Of a stretch of DNA of 55,813 nucleotides, positions 25,065 to 33,954 are shown one piece after another. The notes beneath the pieces were generated by a model, which saw nothing but the letters and a program-made list of their open reading frames with translations, ran no database searches and was not told the DNA's origin. Each line of letters opens with the position of its first letter. The stretch's first letter is position 1. The stretch comes from an uncultured Prevotella sp. (GTDB taxonomy: Bacteria > Bacteroidota > Bacteroidia > Bacteroidales > Bacteroidaceae): positions 1 through 55,813 of the forward strand of contig UQCW01000012.1 in the NCBI GenBank assembly GCA_900539625.1. Reading direction: 5' to 3'. Made by a program: the position numbers and the translations under genes.

Positions 25065-25163
25065 TAAGTAATGGTAAAAATTAGTTTGACGAATTTTGTG
25101 GAGTAAGGAGTTATTCCTTATGCCTGTCAAAATTGCTCAACTTATTCTTCCACCATTACTAAG
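25065..25163 (+). repeat. AGTAATGG palindromic repeat, full copy
   Basis: TAAGTAATGG at the left, GTGGAGTAAGGAGTTATTCC in the centre (inner hairpin TAAGGA/TCCTTA), then AAAATTGCTCAACTTATTC and CACCATTACTAAG at the right. It ends 16 bases upstream of the small basic protein start and 25 bases from the purH-like stop. Confidence 0.9.
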
Positions 25164-25187
25164 ACTAAGTAAGTGATATTCATCTAT

Positions 25188-26369
25188 TTAATGATGGAAC
25201 AAGCGGATGCCAGTGAAAGCCATGGCGATGCCATATTTATCGCAGGTGGCGATGACATGGTCGTCACGTACGCTTCCTCCTGCCTGAGCAACATAAGCGA
25301 CACCGCTCTTGTGGGCACGTTCGATGTTGTCGCCAAACGGGAAGAAGGCGTCAGAACCGAGGCAGACGCCCGTGTTTTGTGCGATCCACGCTTTCTTCTC
25401 CTCCATCGTGAGCACCTTTGGACGTTCCGTAAAGAATTGCTGCCATACACCATCGGCCAACACGTCATCGTGGTCTTCAGAGATATAGATATCGATGGTG
25501 TTGTCGCGGTCTGCACGGCGAATTTTCTCCACCCAAGGCAGATTCATCACCTTCGGGTGCTGACGCAGCCACCAGATGTCGGCCTTGTTTCCAGCCAGAC
25601 GCGTGCAATGGATTCGGCTTTGCTGACCGGCGCCGATGCCGATGGCCTGTCCGTCCTTCACGTAGCAAACGGAATTGCTCTGCGTGTACTTCAACGTGAT
25701 GAGGGCTATTTTCAGGTCGCGCATGGCTTCTTCCGTGAATGTCTTGTTCTTTGTCGGGATATTGTCGAAAAGACTGTTCTGCGTCAGGTCGATTTCGTTA
25801 CGGCCCTGTTCGAAGGTGACACCAAAGACCTGCTTGTGTTCTATGGGTGCAGGCGTATAATCTGGGTCTATCTTGATGACATTGTATGTTCCCTTGCGCT
25901 TCTCCTTCAAGATTTCAAGCGCCTCGGCGGTGAATCCAGGGGCAATGACGCCATCGCTCACCTCGCGTTTGATGAGCAGGGCTGTTGCCTTGTCGCAGAT
26001 GTCGGAAAGCGCAATGAAATCGCCGTATGACGACATGCGGTCGGCACCACGTGCACGTGCATAAGCCGTTGCGATGGGGGTCAAGGGTTCTTTGATGTCG
26101 TCGACAAAGTATATTTTCTTCAGAGTTTCGCTCATTGGCAGACCAATGGCGGCTCCAGCAGGCGAGACATGCTTGAACGATGTGGCAGCAGGGACGCCTG
26201 TTGCCGCTTTCAGTTCTTTAACGAGCTGCCAGCCATTGAGGGCATCGAGAAAGTTGATGTAGCCAGGGCGTCCATTGAGCACTTCAATGGGCAATTCTCC
26301 CTCTGTCATATAGATTCTCGAGGGTTTTTGGTTGGGATTACAACCATACTTTAAAGCCAATTCTTTCAT
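25188..26369 (-). CDS. Stand-alone AICAR formyltransferase (PurH-like, no IMP cyclohydrolase domain)
   Basis: Transfers a formyl group from 10-formyl-THF to AICAR, the penultimate purine step. The protein has 393 aa and starts directly at the transformylase domain; the ~200-residue N-terminal IMP cyclohydrolase domain of ordinary PurH is missing. The catalytic Lys-His pair is visible in ATSFKHVSPAGAAI, and the second conserved block is LKYTQSNSVCYVKDGQAIG with GAGQQSR. Separate enzymes of this size occur in some Bacteroidetes and clostridia. Cyclohydrolase activity must come from elsewhere. It has its own promoter (26435-26465) and a hairpin leader. pyrD lies upstream on the same strand. Confidence 0.9.
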   Translation of the reverse strand: MKELALKYGCNPNQKPSRIYMTEGELPIEVLNGRPGYINFLDALNGWQLVKELKAATGVPAATSFKHVSPAGAAIGLPMSETLKKIYFVDDIKEPLTPIATAYARARGADRMSSYGDFIALSDICDKATALLIKREVSDGVIAPGFTAEALEILKEKRKGTYNVIKIDPDYTPAPIEHKQVFGVTFEQGRNEIDLTQNSLFDNIPTKNKTFTEEAMRDLKIALITLKYTQSNSVCYVKDGQAIGIGAGQQSRIHCTRLAGNKADIWWLRQHPKVMNLPWVEKIRRADRDNTIDIYISEDHDDVLADGVWQQFFTERPKVLTMEEKKAWIAQNTGVCLGSDAFFPFGDNIERAHKSGVAYVAQAGGSVRDDHVIATCDKYGIAMAFTGIRLFHH

Positions 26370-26396
26370 GGGACTTTGATGGAATTTTTAATAAGA

Positions 26397-26433
26397 GTGT
26401 GTTCAAACTCCGCAAGAGGGTCTGAACACGCCT
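26397..26433 (-). promoter_or_regulatory. Leader hairpin of the AICAR formyltransferase gene
   Basis: On the minus strand GTGTTCAGA pairs with TTTGAACAC (one mismatch) around about 15 bases, between the predicted transcription start and the start codon. No T-run follows. It may stabilise or regulate the mRNA; no known riboswitch is recognised. Confidence 0.35.
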
Positions 26434-26434
26434 G

Positions 26435-26465
26435 CAAATTTACACTTTTTATGTGGTTTGGCAAT
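26435..26465 (-). promoter_or_regulatory. Promoter of the AICAR formyltransferase gene
   Basis: On the minus strand TAAATTTG (26442-26435) matches TAnnTTTG. ATTG lies 19 bases upstream as an imperfect -33 element. The leader is about 60 bases. Confidence 0.6.
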
Positions 26466-26618
26466 GCCTGTCAATTTGGTGGCCGTGATATTTTTTCGGC
26501 AAAGCAGCAATGGAAGGAGAAGTGGGCAACTGAAATTGCACAGGGTCCCCCTCCCCTTCCACATTGCATCCTCTTCCGGACCATTATACAAAATGCTGCC
26601 AGAAGCGCCAACGAGGTA

Positions 26619-27524
26619 TCAGATTACGCCAATGATGTCGTGAATATCCGCCACATGATGACTGTCGAGCCATTTATCTATGCCCTCAGCTACCTTGACG
26701 GTGACGGCGGGGTCGATGAAATTGGCTGTGCCGATTTCAATTGCGGTGGCCCCGGCCATGATAAATTCAATGGCATCGGTGGCATTCATAATACCGCCTA
26801 ATCCCACTACAGGGATGTCTACGGCCTTTGCCACCTGGTTGACCATTCGCAAGGCAACAGGTTTTACGCAGGGACCGCTCAGTCCGCCCGTCCCGATGCT
26901 CAAGCGGGAACAGCGGCGCTCAATGTCAATGCTCATCCCCATGAGGGTATTGATGAGCGACACGCTGTCTGCCCCCTCAGATTCAACAGCGCGGGCGATG
27001 TCAGCGATGTTTGTCACGTTGGGAGAGAGTTTGACAATAAGTGTCTTGCCGTAGGCCTTTCGCACAGCACGCACCACCGTTGCAGCACCCTCACAGGTGA
27101 CACCAAAAGCCATGCCGCCGTTTTTCACGTTGGGACACGAGATATTGAGTTCGATGGCTGGAATGTGCTCAAGTTCGCCGATGCGTGCAGCACATTCGGC
27201 ATAATCCTCTGGTGTTGACCCCGACACGTTGACAATCATGTTGGTGTCATAGTCTTTGATGAGCGGATAGATATTTTCGCAGAAATAGTCGACACCCTTG
27301 TTTTGCAATCCCACGCAGTTGAGCATTCCCGACGGGGTTTCTGCCATGCGCGGATAGTCATTGCCTTCGCGCGGATGGAGGGTGGTGCCCTTCACGATGA
27401 TGCCGCCAAGATCATTCAGATTAACGAAATCGGCAAATTCAACACCATAACCAAAGGTCCCGGACGCGGTCATAACCGGATTTTTAAGCCGCAGTTTACC
27501 TATATTTACTTGGAGATTAGCCAT
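26619..27524 (-). CDS. pyrD: Dihydroorotate dehydrogenase B, catalytic subunit
   Basis: A class 1B FMN enzyme that oxidises dihydroorotate to orotate in pyrimidine synthesis, passing electrons to PyrK. The start at 27524 (MANLQVNIGKLRLKNPV, 301 aa) overlaps the pyrK stop by 19 bases, typical of translational coupling; an upstream in-frame start would overlap pyrK more. Visible motifs are TASGTFGYG, the active-site Cys in ELNISCPNVKNGG, and the FMN phosphate site VVGLGGIMNATDA. Subunit pairing is clear from the adjacent pyrK. Confidence 0.95.
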   Translation of the reverse strand: MANLQVNIGKLRLKNPVMTASGTFGYGVEFADFVNLNDLGGIIVKGTTLHPREGNDYPRMAETPSGMLNCVGLQNKGVDYFCENIYPLIKDYDTNMIVNVSGSTPEDYAECAARIGELEHIPAIELNISCPNVKNGGMAFGVTCEGAATVVRAVRKAYGKTLIVKLSPNVTNIADIARAVESEGADSVSLINTLMGMSIDIERRCSRLSIGTGGLSGPCVKPVALRMVNQVAKAVDIPVVGLGGIMNATDAIEFIMAGATAIEIGTANFIDPAVTVKVAEGIDKWLDSHHVADIHDIIGVI

Positions 27525-28294
27525 TGCAGTTGATTTATGTTGAACACTGGTCCTTCTTTGCACACGCAAACATTGTGCCCCTCTTTGTCTTTTTCAACAC
27601 AACAGAGACAGGCACCCAATCCGCATGCCATCATATTCTCTAACGACACTTCGCAATCGATATTGTTGGCAGCAGCGAATGCAGCCACGGCTTTCATCAT
27701 GGGTTTGGGGCCGCAAGAGGCAATAGCGTCAAAACGCTCTGAAGACAAAACGGAATGATTGGTCACAAAACCCTTCTCGCCCCGCGAGGCGTCTTCTGTG
27801 GTGATACACACGGGACCATAGGCTTCAAACAGTTCAACCTGCAAAATGTCTGCCGCTGAACGTCCGCCCAAGAGGAAGGTTGGATGATGCCCTGCGTTTT
27901 TCAAACATTTGCCCAAATAGAGCAAGGGGGCTGTTCCGACACCGCCGCCAACGAGGAGCACGCGCTTCCCCTCGCCCTCCGGCAAAGAGAATCCGCGGCC
28001 GAGAGGCAGCATGCAGTTGAGCCTGTCGCCAGCTTTGAGCATAGCCATTTTCTTGGTGCCGTCGCCAACGGCATGCACCAAGAGCCAAATCTCGTTTTTT
28101 TCTGGAATGACAAAGTTGATACTGATGGGGCGACGCAAGAATGTGGAGGGGGAATCGTCGACACGAACTTCCACAAATTGCCCTGGAAGCACCTCTGGCA
28201 ACTCGTCACGATCAGCGGTGAGCTTTAGAAGCACATAGTCTTCACGCAAAAGCACTGACTCTGTGACCAGGAGGTCTGATACTATTTTTTTCAT
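27506..28294 (-). CDS. pyrK: Dihydroorotate dehydrogenase B, electron transfer subunit
   Basis: PyrK carries FAD and a 2Fe-2S cluster and moves electrons from PyrD to NAD+. The start at 28294 (MKKIVSDLLVTESVLL) gives 262 aa, the family length; a further open 76-codon stretch upstream crosses a repeat and the predicted promoter. The FAD motif is LRRPISINFV, the NAD site LLVGGGVGTAPLLYL, and the 2Fe-2S cysteines are CGLGACLCC plus a later Cys in NVCVCKEGP. pyrD follows with a 19-base overlap. Confidence 0.94.
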   Translation of the reverse strand: MKKIVSDLLVTESVLLREDYVLLKLTADRDELPEVLPGQFVEVRVDDSPSTFLRRPISINFVIPEKNEIWLLVHAVGDGTKKMAMLKAGDRLNCMLPLGRGFSLPEGEGKRVLLVGGGVGTAPLLYLGKCLKNAGHHPTFLLGGRSAADILQVELFEAYGPVCITTEDASRGEKGFVTNHSVLSSERFDAIASCGPKPMMKAVAAFAAANNIDCEVSLENMMACGLGACLCCVEKDKEGHNVCVCKEGPVFNINQLQWLISK

Positions 28295-28326
28295 ACGTAT
28301 ATTGGATGATTTTCTTAAGTCTGAGA

Positions 28327-28334
28327 CAAAGTTA
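28327..28334 (-). promoter_or_regulatory. -7 element of the pyrK-pyrD operon
   Basis: TAACTTTG on the minus strand matches TAnnTTTG, 33 bases before the pyrK start. No TTTG is found at the expected upstream position. Confidence 0.5.
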
Positions 28335-28370
28335 AGAATTTTGTATGTAATTTTGCCGTAAATTTCTCTG

Positions 28371-28416
28371 TAAGTAATGGTGAAAGAATAAATTGAGCAA
28401 TTTTGACCTGTATTTC
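28371..28416 (-). repeat. Half copy of the AGTAATGG palindromic repeat
   Basis: TAAGTAATGGTGAAAGAATA, then TTGAGCAATTTTGACCTGTA. It is the reverse complement of the right half of the insertion-bearing copy at 23454-23640, including its extra CAGGT segment. It lies between divergent pyrK and cutC. Confidence 0.75.
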
Positions 28417-28545
28417 TCGGCTGGTTTGCTACACACAAGCCCCCACACGACACATTTTTTGTGGACGACAGCCACCTAAAGACGGGACGAAAGCATGGTT
28501 CTTTTCCCCATACACAGACCATTATAAACTGTCCGTTTTTTTACC

Positions 28546-29292
28546 ATGAAAACAAAATATGTTTTAGAAATATGCACATCAACCTACGCAGCCGCCCTTG
28601 CTGCCAGCCGTGCAGGTGCCGACCGCGTTGAACTCTGCTCGGGATTGGGAGAAGGCGGGCTGACCCCTTCCGCAGGCATGATACGCGAAGTGATTAAACT
28701 TCCACACGTGCGAAAGAATATTCTCATCAGACCACGCGGTGGCGATTTTCTCTATTCGCCCGAGGAAATCAACATCATGAAAGAGGACGTATTGATGGCA
28801 AAGGACTGCGGAGCGCACGGTGTTGTTTTAGGAGCACTGCGAGCGGACGGACACGTGGACATGGATGCCATGAACGCCCTCATGAAAGCCGCAGAAGGCA
28901 TGGAGGTGACATTCCACAGAGCCTTCGACATGTGTTGCAACCCCGAACTGGCACTTGAAGATATCATCAAACTAGGATGCCGGCGCATCTTGACTTCTGG
29001 ACAGGCGCCAAAAGCGACGATGGCCACCAGGAAACTGCGAGCCCTCGTTGAGCAAGCAGCAGGACGCATTGTCGTCATGCCCGGATGTGGGGTGAACGAA
29101 GAAAACGCACGCAAAATCCTCGAAGAGACTGGAGCTACGGAAATCCACGCTTCGGCCTCATCGATACATGAAAGCAAAATGAATTATAGGAACCCGAACG
29201 TGTGCATGGGGAATGACGGAACGGATGAATTCAGCATTTACGAAAGCGACGAGAGAAAAATTTCAAACATTCTAAAGGCGCTAAACGACTAA
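28546..29292 (+). CDS. cutC: CutC family protein (copper homeostasis-type TIM barrel)
   Basis: The protein has 248 aa, a full-length cytosolic TIM-barrel family member. Recognisable text includes EICTSTYAAALAASRAGADRVELCS near the N-terminus, GGLTPSAGMI, IRPRGGDFLYS, FHRAFDM and VMPGCGVNEENA. The family was named for a copper-sensitivity phenotype; a direct role in copper handling is doubtful and the reaction is unknown. It stands alone, divergent from pyrK. The tRNA-Val pair follows 145 bases downstream. Confidence 0.93.
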   Translation: MKTKYVLEICTSTYAAALAASRAGADRVELCSGLGEGGLTPSAGMIREVIKLPHVRKNILIRPRGGDFLYSPEEINIMKEDVLMAKDCGAHGVVLGALRADGHVDMDAMNALMKAAEGMEVTFHRAFDMCCNPELALEDIIKLGCRRILTSGQAPKATMATRKLRALVEQAAGRIVVMPGCGVNEENARKILEETGATEIHASASSIHESKMNYRNPNVCMGNDGTDEFSIYESDERKISNILKALND

Positions 29293-29386
29293 TGCTATCA
29301 ACTGAATTTCAACGACTAACAGTGAGCGCCACGCCCACCAAACACAATGCGGCATAAACCGATGTTGCAAAAAAAACGTTGAAAGT

Positions 29387-29417
29387 TTTGGAGGTTAAAA
29401 AAATATTCGTAATTTTG
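29387..29417 (+). promoter_or_regulatory. Promoter of the tRNA-Val pair
   Basis: TTTG (29387-29390), 19 bases, TAATTTTG (29410-29417): a full match to the Bacteroidetes consensus. The first tRNA begins 21 bases after it. Confidence 0.85.
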
Positions 29418-29437
29418 CACTGCTTTTGAGAAACAAA

Positions 29438-29512
29438 GGGCGCTTAGCTCAGTTGGTTCAGAGCGTCTGCCTTACAAGCAGAGGGTCGGGGGTTCGAATC
29501 CCTCAGCGCCCA
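29438..29512 (+). tRNA. tRNA-Val (anticodon TAC), first copy
   Basis: A 75-nt cloverleaf: acceptor GGGCGCT/AGCGCCC with discriminator A, D arm GCTCAGTTGGTTCAGAGC, anticodon loop TTACAAG within CTGCC..., and T arm with GGTTCGAATCC. CCA is not encoded. The anticodon TAC reads valine codons. Confidence 0.95.
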
Positions 29513-29559
29513 CTCTACCCTAAAATGTTTCAAAAAAGCAAAAGAACATAGACTAAATC

Positions 29560-29634
29560 GGGCGCTTAGCTCAGTTGGTTCAGAGCGTCTGCCTTACAAG
29601 CAGAGGGTCGGGGGTTCGAATCCCTCAGCGCCCA
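29560..29634 (+). tRNA. tRNA-Val (anticodon TAC), second identical copy
   Basis: Identical over all 75 nt to the copy at 29438-29512 and separated from it by 47 AT-rich bases. It is probably co-transcribed from the promoter at 29387-29417 and ends before a strong terminator. CCA is not encoded. Confidence 0.95.
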
Positions 29635-29644
29635 CTTCATAAAG

Positions 29645-29673
29645 GAGCATCTCATGCGAGGTGCTCTTTTTTT
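29645..29673 (+). terminator. Terminator of the tRNA-Val operon
   Basis: GAGCATCTC, loop ATGC, GAGGTGCTC (one wobble pair), followed by seven T. It lies 10 bases after the second tRNA. Confidence 0.9.
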
Positions 29674-29863
29674 ATACCACTATCCGTGCAGCACTGGAAT
29701 TTTCCAATTTGGCTCAGGGACCCAAGAAAACACCAAATCGATTTCTTGACCTGCATGCCACACAACAATCCCAAAAACGACACATCTCCTTAATGGCATT
29801 TTTCAGAACAAACATGTGCCGTTATTTTTTTCAAGACTCTCATACAACAAAACTCCTATCCCC

Positions 29864-31180
29864 ATGAAAGATTTACTCGAAAAACTGAATATAGACCAAC
29901 TTTCTGAAATGCAGGAAGAAATGGTGGAGAAAACAAAAGGAAACCCTAACTCCGACCTGCTGCTGCTCTCCCCCACTGGTTCTGGAAAGACCCTGGCTTA
30001 CCTAATTTCTGCCATGCGCCACGTTGACTACAGCGACCCATTAATACAGGTGCTGGTTGTGACACCCTCACGCGAACTGGCCTTGCAGAGCAACGACCTG
30101 CTGCTGAGAATGAAGTCGCCACTGCGATCACAATGTCTCATCGGCGGACACGCTACATCTGAGGACCTTCGCATCTACAAACAGTTCCAACCGCAAATCA
30201 TTTTTGCAACACCAGGCAGAATCAATTTCTATCTGAAAAACAGCACCATTGAAAGCAACGGCATCCGCCTGCTCATCATCGACGAGTTCGACAAATGTCT
30301 CGACATGGGATTCAGCGAAGAAATGAAGGAAGTGCGCAGCGCATTGCCAAAAGACATCAACACCTGGCTCATCTCGGCGACTAACGCACCATCAGATTTC
30401 GAAAAATACATATCCCTCTCCAAATCCATCACACTCAATTATCTGAAAACTGCCGACGACAAACGACTGGACACTTACATCGTTAATTCTCCACTAAAAG
30501 ACAAACTGGAAACGCTGAGAGATCTACTCATCATGCTCAACGGCGAACCGGCCATCGTTTTTGTCAGCTATCGCGAAAGCGTTGAACGCGTTTACAAATA
30601 TTTGAAACAGGAACATTTCTTTGCCGAAAAATACCACGGAGGCATGGAGCAACGTGACCGTGAACGCGCACTCTATAAATTCAGAAGTGGCGGCAGCAAC
30701 GTTCTGGTTTCTACTGACCTTGCAGCACGCGGACTGGACATTGCCGAAGTGAAACACATCGTTCACTACCACATACCAACGGACGAAGCGGCGTTTGAAC
30801 ACCGAAACGGACGCTCCACACGCTGGGAAAACCGGGGAGCTTCCTATGTCATCCTCGGACCAGAAGAACCCATACCCGCCTTCTCCGGCATACCGGACGC
30901 TGAAGTCATGGAAATCGTTCATTCAGAAAAAACGCCAACCGTTCCAGAATGGACCACACTCTATATCGGACGCGGAAAGAAGGAAAAAGTATCCAAGGGC
31001 GACGTGCTGGGATTCTTATGCAAAAAGGGCGGACTAAAAGGCTGTGACATCGGACGTATCGATATCGAAGCTCACTGTTCCTATGTCGCCATCAGACGAA
31101 GCAAGACAAAGTCCGTACTGAGGGCCATTTCAGGAGAAAAAATAAAAGACATGAAAACCATCATCGAACCGATGCGATAG
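29864..31180 (+). CDS. DEAD-box-family RNA helicase with DbpA-like C-terminus
   Basis: The protein has 438 aa from ATG 29864 (MKDLLEKLNIDQLSEMQ); earlier in-frame codons add unrelated residues. Motif I is SPTGSGKT, motif II is DEFD instead of DEAD, motif III is SAT, and motif VI reads HRNGRSTRW where most members have HRxGRTGR. The last ~75 residues (YIGRGKKEKVSKGDVLGFL, LKGCDIGRIDI, CSYVAI) match the RNA-binding domain of DbpA-type helicases, suggesting a role in ribosome assembly. That role is inferred from the family. It is a lone gene. Confidence 0.9.
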   Translation: MKDLLEKLNIDQLSEMQEEMVEKTKGNPNSDLLLLSPTGSGKTLAYLISAMRHVDYSDPLIQVLVVTPSRELALQSNDLLLRMKSPLRSQCLIGGHATSEDLRIYKQFQPQIIFATPGRINFYLKNSTIESNGIRLLIIDEFDKCLDMGFSEEMKEVRSALPKDINTWLISATNAPSDFEKYISLSKSITLNYLKTADDKRLDTYIVNSPLKDKLETLRDLLIMLNGEPAIVFVSYRESVERVYKYLKQEHFFAEKYHGGMEQRDRERALYKFRSGGSNVLVSTDLAARGLDIAEVKHIVHYHIPTDEAAFEHRNGRSTRWENRGASYVILGPEEPIPAFSGIPDAEVMEIVHSEKTPTVPEWTTLYIGRGKKEKVSKGDVLGFLCKKGGLKGCDIGRIDIEAHCSYVAIRRSKTKSVLRAISGEKIKDMKTIIEPMR

Positions 31181-31275
31181 ACAATCTGAGTTTTTTTCCC
31201 CCACACTGAAAAGCCACACAACAAACATCCCCGTGAAATCACTCAAGATTTTTCCATCACTAAAAAAAAGAGAAC

Positions 31276-33252
31276 ATGAATAAAATCTTACGGCCATACA
31301 CCTACCTGCTTTCGGTGCATGTTGCAGCCCTATTGCTGCTGTCTGTCATCAGATTGTTTTTTTACATAGCCGTCAAGGAACAGATCACAGGCGACGCTGC
31401 AGGAAACGCAAGCTGGATATACGCTGCCTTTCTTCGCGGCCTGTGGTTCGACAATGTCATAGCATGCTACATCACAGCCCTTCCCCTATTGGCCACAAGC
31501 GTGGCAACGGCTCTCAATTTGTGGAAGAACAGATTTATCCGAACGATAAATATTTGGTACGCTGCATTCTACACATTGGTCTTTATGGCTGCTGCCAGCA
31601 ACATCCCATATTTTGTCTATTTCAGCAAACCGCTCAACGCCTCCATCTGGAACTGGGCTGAATATGGCACGACAACTATGGGGATGATTTTTGGAGAAAG
31701 CGCCTATTACCCCTACATTCTGCTCTTTGTCGCTTCAACCGTCCTCTTCATTTGGTTTCTCAGACGCTTGCGCAAGAGGTTCGCTAAAACACCACAGGAC
31801 ATTACCACTGGCAGCATGCAGCCGTCGGCCTGCAAGCGCATTACCGCCATCGGCCTTCTGACCCTGTTTCTCGGCTCGCTCTGTTTCATCGGCATCAGAG
31901 GTCGCCTGGGTTACAACCCCATCAAAGTCAGTGCCGCTTATTTCTGCACGAACCCCGTATTGAACAACCTGGGAGTCAATGCAACCTTTGCATTGCTCAA
32001 CAGCACATTAGACGACCTCCGTCCTGAAAACAAAGAACTGCATCTGATGCCACCAGAAGAAGCGCTTCGAGAGGCGCAAAGTCTCTATGGCAGAAAGGGA
32101 CTGAACGGCATTTCCCCGATGGCAAGAATTGTCAAACCCGAAGGAGAAAAGACTGGGCAGAATGTGGTGGTGGTGCTCATGGAATCAATGTCGGCAAAAT
32201 TCATGAGACATTTTGGCAACAAACATAATCTGACACCGCAACTCGACAGCCTTTTCAACAGTTCACTCAGTTTCGACAACTGCTACTCTGCCGGGAATCA
32301 CACAAACCACGGTCTTTACGCCACGCTCTATTCTTTCCCATCTATCATGTTCCGCAACGCAATGAAAGGAACAAACATCCCGCAATATTCGGGACTGCCG
32401 ACGGTTTTGAAGGAAAACGGATATGACACCATGTTTTTCATGACACACGAGAGCCAATACGACAACATGAACGCCTTCTTCCGCACCAACGGATATGACG
32501 AGATATATTCGCAGGAAAACTATCCCAAGGAGAAGGTGGTCAACCATTTCGGAGTGGCCGACGATTTTCTCTTCTCGTACGCCCTTCCCGTCTTGAGGAA
32601 ACATGCTGAAAGCGGACGACCGTTTTTCGCCACACTGCTGACCATCAGCAACCACCCGCCCTACATTATCCCCGAAAGATTCAACGATCCAAAACTCACG
32701 CCGGAAGAGCAAATCGTTAAATATGCCGATGACTGCATCGGCCAATTTATAAAGAAGGCAAAGAAGGAGGCATGGGGAAAGAACACGATTTTCGTGTTTG
32801 TCGGCGACCATGGTAAACTGGTCGGAAAAGCAGACTGCGAACTACCTGAATCATTCAACCACGTTCCGCTGATTTTTCACGGCAATGGCATACAGCCAGA
32901 TATCCGACACCAATTTACAGGACAGATTGACATCGCTCCGACCATCCTCGGCATGCTCCGCATTCCGTACACGCAAAACAACCTGGGGATCGACCTGCTC
33001 TCTGACACTCCACGCCCAGCGACATTCTATACTGCCGACAAAACCATTGCGGCAAGGGACGCTAACACGCTCTACGTGTTTAACGCAGAAACAGGAAAGG
33101 AATATGTATATGCCCTGCCACAAATAAAAGCCGCCAAACCTTCTGAAGCTTCGAGAAAATTAAAGAGGTATGCCTTCTCACTCTTGCAAACAACAGAATA
33201 CATGGTACAAAACGGCATGACAACCAACAAGCCACACAACAACGCCCGATAA
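31276..33252 (+). CDS. LTA synthase-family membrane sulfatase/phosphotransferase
   Basis: The 658-aa protein has about five N-terminal membrane helices (first ~210 residues) and a large extracytoplasmic alkaline-phosphatase-superfamily domain. Metal-site motifs are VVVVLMESMS (Glu), the likely Thr nucleophile in GNHTNHGLYATLYSFPS, and FVGDHGK (Asp-His) near residue 515. Relatives transfer phosphoglycerol or phosphoethanolamine to lipids or glycans. As this lineage has no lipoteichoic acid, I infer modification of lipid A, a capsule or another envelope glycan. There is no gene partner: helicase upstream, DUF4468 gene downstream. Confidence 0.85.
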   Translation: MNKILRPYTYLLSVHVAALLLLSVIRLFFYIAVKEQITGDAAGNASWIYAAFLRGLWFDNVIACYITALPLLATSVATALNLWKNRFIRTINIWYAAFYTLVFMAAASNIPYFVYFSKPLNASIWNWAEYGTTTMGMIFGESAYYPYILLFVASTVLFIWFLRRLRKRFAKTPQDITTGSMQPSACKRITAIGLLTLFLGSLCFIGIRGRLGYNPIKVSAAYFCTNPVLNNLGVNATFALLNSTLDDLRPENKELHLMPPEEALREAQSLYGRKGLNGISPMARIVKPEGEKTGQNVVVVLMESMSAKFMRHFGNKHNLTPQLDSLFNSSLSFDNCYSAGNHTNHGLYATLYSFPSIMFRNAMKGTNIPQYSGLPTVLKENGYDTMFFMTHESQYDNMNAFFRTNGYDEIYSQENYPKEKVVNHFGVADDFLFSYALPVLRKHAESGRPFFATLLTISNHPPYIIPERFNDPKLTPEEQIVKYADDCIGQFIKKAKKEAWGKNTIFVFVGDHGKLVGKADCELPESFNHVPLIFHGNGIQPDIRHQFTGQIDIAPTILGMLRIPYTQNNLGIDLLSDTPRPATFYTADKTIAARDANTLYVFNAETGKEYVYALPQIKAAKPSEASRKLKRYAFSLLQTTEYMVQNGMTTNKPHNNAR

Positions 33253-33283
33253 AAAAGGCATTCGCGTTTTTTGTGTCCACTCA

Positions 33284-33315
33284 TTTGTAAACATCATAAA
33301 ATTACATTACCTTTG
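33284..33315 (+). promoter_or_regulatory. Promoter of the DUF4468 gene
   Basis: TTTG (33284-33287), 20 bases, TACCTTTG (33308-33315): a full match to the Bacteroidetes consensus, 30 bases before the start codon. Confidence 0.8.
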
Positions 33316-33345
33316 CAAGGCATTAATCAAACAAACCTGCATAAC

Positions 33346-33954
33346 ATGAAAAGAATAATCACACTTCTGTTTGCCATCCTGCCACTCTTAGGAGCTGCGC
33401 AAACCAGCAGCGACCTCTCAAAATACATGGCTGGAGCTGTTCCCGTAAATGCATCGGGATTTGTTTACTTCGACAAAGACTATAAAGCTGAAGGAAAAAC
33501 ACGCCTCGAACTTTTCCAACTGCTGCGCGAATACACCCAGAAGCACATCGTTGAAGGGGAAAACCGACTGCCACAGGCACGCATCACGGAAGCCGACAGC
33601 GCAACGGGCATCATTGCCGCCAGCATGGAAGAATATCTCTATTTCAAGCGTAAGGCATGGACTATGGACCGCGTGCGGTTTTATTACCAACTTATCTTCC
33701 GTATTGACGATGGCAAATTCAACGTAGAAATGCGGAACATCCGATATATATACGATGACATGCCCAACCAGCAGACCTACCGTGCCGAAAAATGGATTAC
33801 AGATGAGGAAGCCATGAACAAGGCTAAAACGAAACTGCTCAAGATTCCAGGAAAATTCCGCAGATTCACGATTGACCGTAAAGACGAAATTTTCCGCGGT
33901 GCCGCCAAAGCTGCTGGCATTGCCACAACAAGAACTATCGTTGTTGAAGACTAA
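33346..33954 (+). CDS. Secreted DUF4468-type protein (TBP-like fold)
   Basis: The protein has 202 aa from ATG 33346. A signal peptide (MKRIITLLFAILPLLGAAQ, cleavage near residue 19) is followed by a region with YLYFKRKAWTMDRVRFYYQL and VEMRNIRYIYDD, which I associate with the Bacteroidetes DUF4468 domain. It is periplasmic, function unknown. The start is supported by the promoter at 33284-33315; the longer upstream frame overlaps that promoter. About 240 bases with no gene follow. Confidence 0.8.
   Translation: MKRIITLLFAILPLLGAAQTSSDLSKYMAGAVPVNASGFVYFDKDYKAEGKTRLELFQLLREYTQKHIVEGENRLPQARITEADSATGIIAASMEEYLYFKRKAWTMDRVRFYYQLIFRIDDGKFNVEMRNIRYIYDDMPNQQTYRAEKWITDEEAMNKAKTKLLKIPGKFRRFTIDRKDEIFRGAAKAAGIATTRTIVVED

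Noticed and set aside
29438..29634. tRNA-associated integration site of a mobile element
   Set aside because: The second tRNA is a full gene, not a 3' fragment, and no integrase or other element genes are nearby.
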